Assembly: GCF_023243045.1 (NCBI RefSeq)
Contig: NZ_JALKFX010000102.1
Span: forward strand, 1 to 32,096
Direction of reading: 5' to 3'
Length of the DNA stretch: 32,096 bases
Origin: Frankia sp. AgB32
Lineage (GTDB): Bacteria; Actinomycetota; Actinomycetes; Frankiales; Frankiaceae
A program made the translations under genes and the position numbers. Positions 31,972-32,096 of this stretch are shown piece by piece. The notes below the pieces were generated by a model. It saw only the letters and a program-made list of their open reading frames with translations, had not been told where the DNA came from and searched no databases. Positions within the stretch are counted from its first letter, which is position 1; each line of letters begins with the position of its first letter.

Positions 31972-32096
31972 CCTTCGCCACCGCGACGAGAGCCGCGCGG
32001 GCCGTCGGTCCGACCGTGTCCTAGCCCTGTCTTCCGCACGTGCGTGCAGTGAGACAGTTACTCGATCTCATGTTCGGATTGCGTCGGGATGATCGT

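Overview
The window is very GC-rich DNA with many GTG starts and strong third-position G/C, from the chromosome of an actinomycete. The best guess is Frankia or a close relative. The main reason is that a eukaryotic-type glutamine synthetase II gene (glnII) lies directly beside the GSI gene (glnA), a linkage described for Frankia. The genus is inferred, not proven. Most of the window is core metabolism. The order gcvT / pepA / dihydrolipoamide acyltransferase / TIGR01777 protein / lipB / lipA / DUF4191 / RDD / glnA / glnE / glnA2 / panB follows the Mycobacterium tuberculosis Rv2211c-Rv2225 neighbourhood, with extra genes spliced in.

Layout. 1-2,260: lipoprotein gene (-) diverging from a XerD-type recombinase (+). 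2,496-4,770: small unknown protein (-), F420-dependent NADP reductase (+), cytosolic BtuF-like metal/cobalamin receptor (+), then panB (-) ending at a shared hairpin. 6,013-9,330: TetR regulator with a repeat-bearing tail, then thrS. 9,331-9,837: non-coding, with a possible gene remnant. 9,838-14,323: glnA2-glnE operon. 14,324-14,736: an 18-bp tandem array and a hairpin. 14,737-17,676: glnII and glnA (both -), each with its own GlnR-type box. 17,859-19,467: RDD membrane protein (+) converging with DUF4191 membrane protein (-). 19,601-22,720: unknown protein, lipA, lipB and peptidase E-like protein, all (-). 22,967-24,922: membrane pseudokinase (+). 24,972-28,891: TIGR01777 protein, sucB/dlaT and lpdA (-). 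29,189-31,971: pepA (-) diverging from gcvT (+).

Two themes tie the genes together. The first is nitrogen assimilation: three glutamine synthetases (GlnA, GlnII, GlnA2-type) sit with the adenylyltransferase GlnE. GlnA keeps the adenylylation-site tyrosine region, whereas the GlnA2-type protein lacks it. The second is lipoic acid: LipB and LipA make the cofactor, the E2 protein carries it, Lpd reoxidises it, and GcvT belongs to the lipoate-dependent glycine cleavage system.

The least ordinary items are the paired GlnR-type boxes, a transmembrane protein whose kinase-like domain has lost all three catalytic motifs, the metal receptor without export signal or transporter, several short tandem-repeat arrays in and between genes, and a 14-bp inverted repeat between the RDD and DUF4191 genes. 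I saw no tRNA, rRNA, CRISPR array, transposase or prophage gene.
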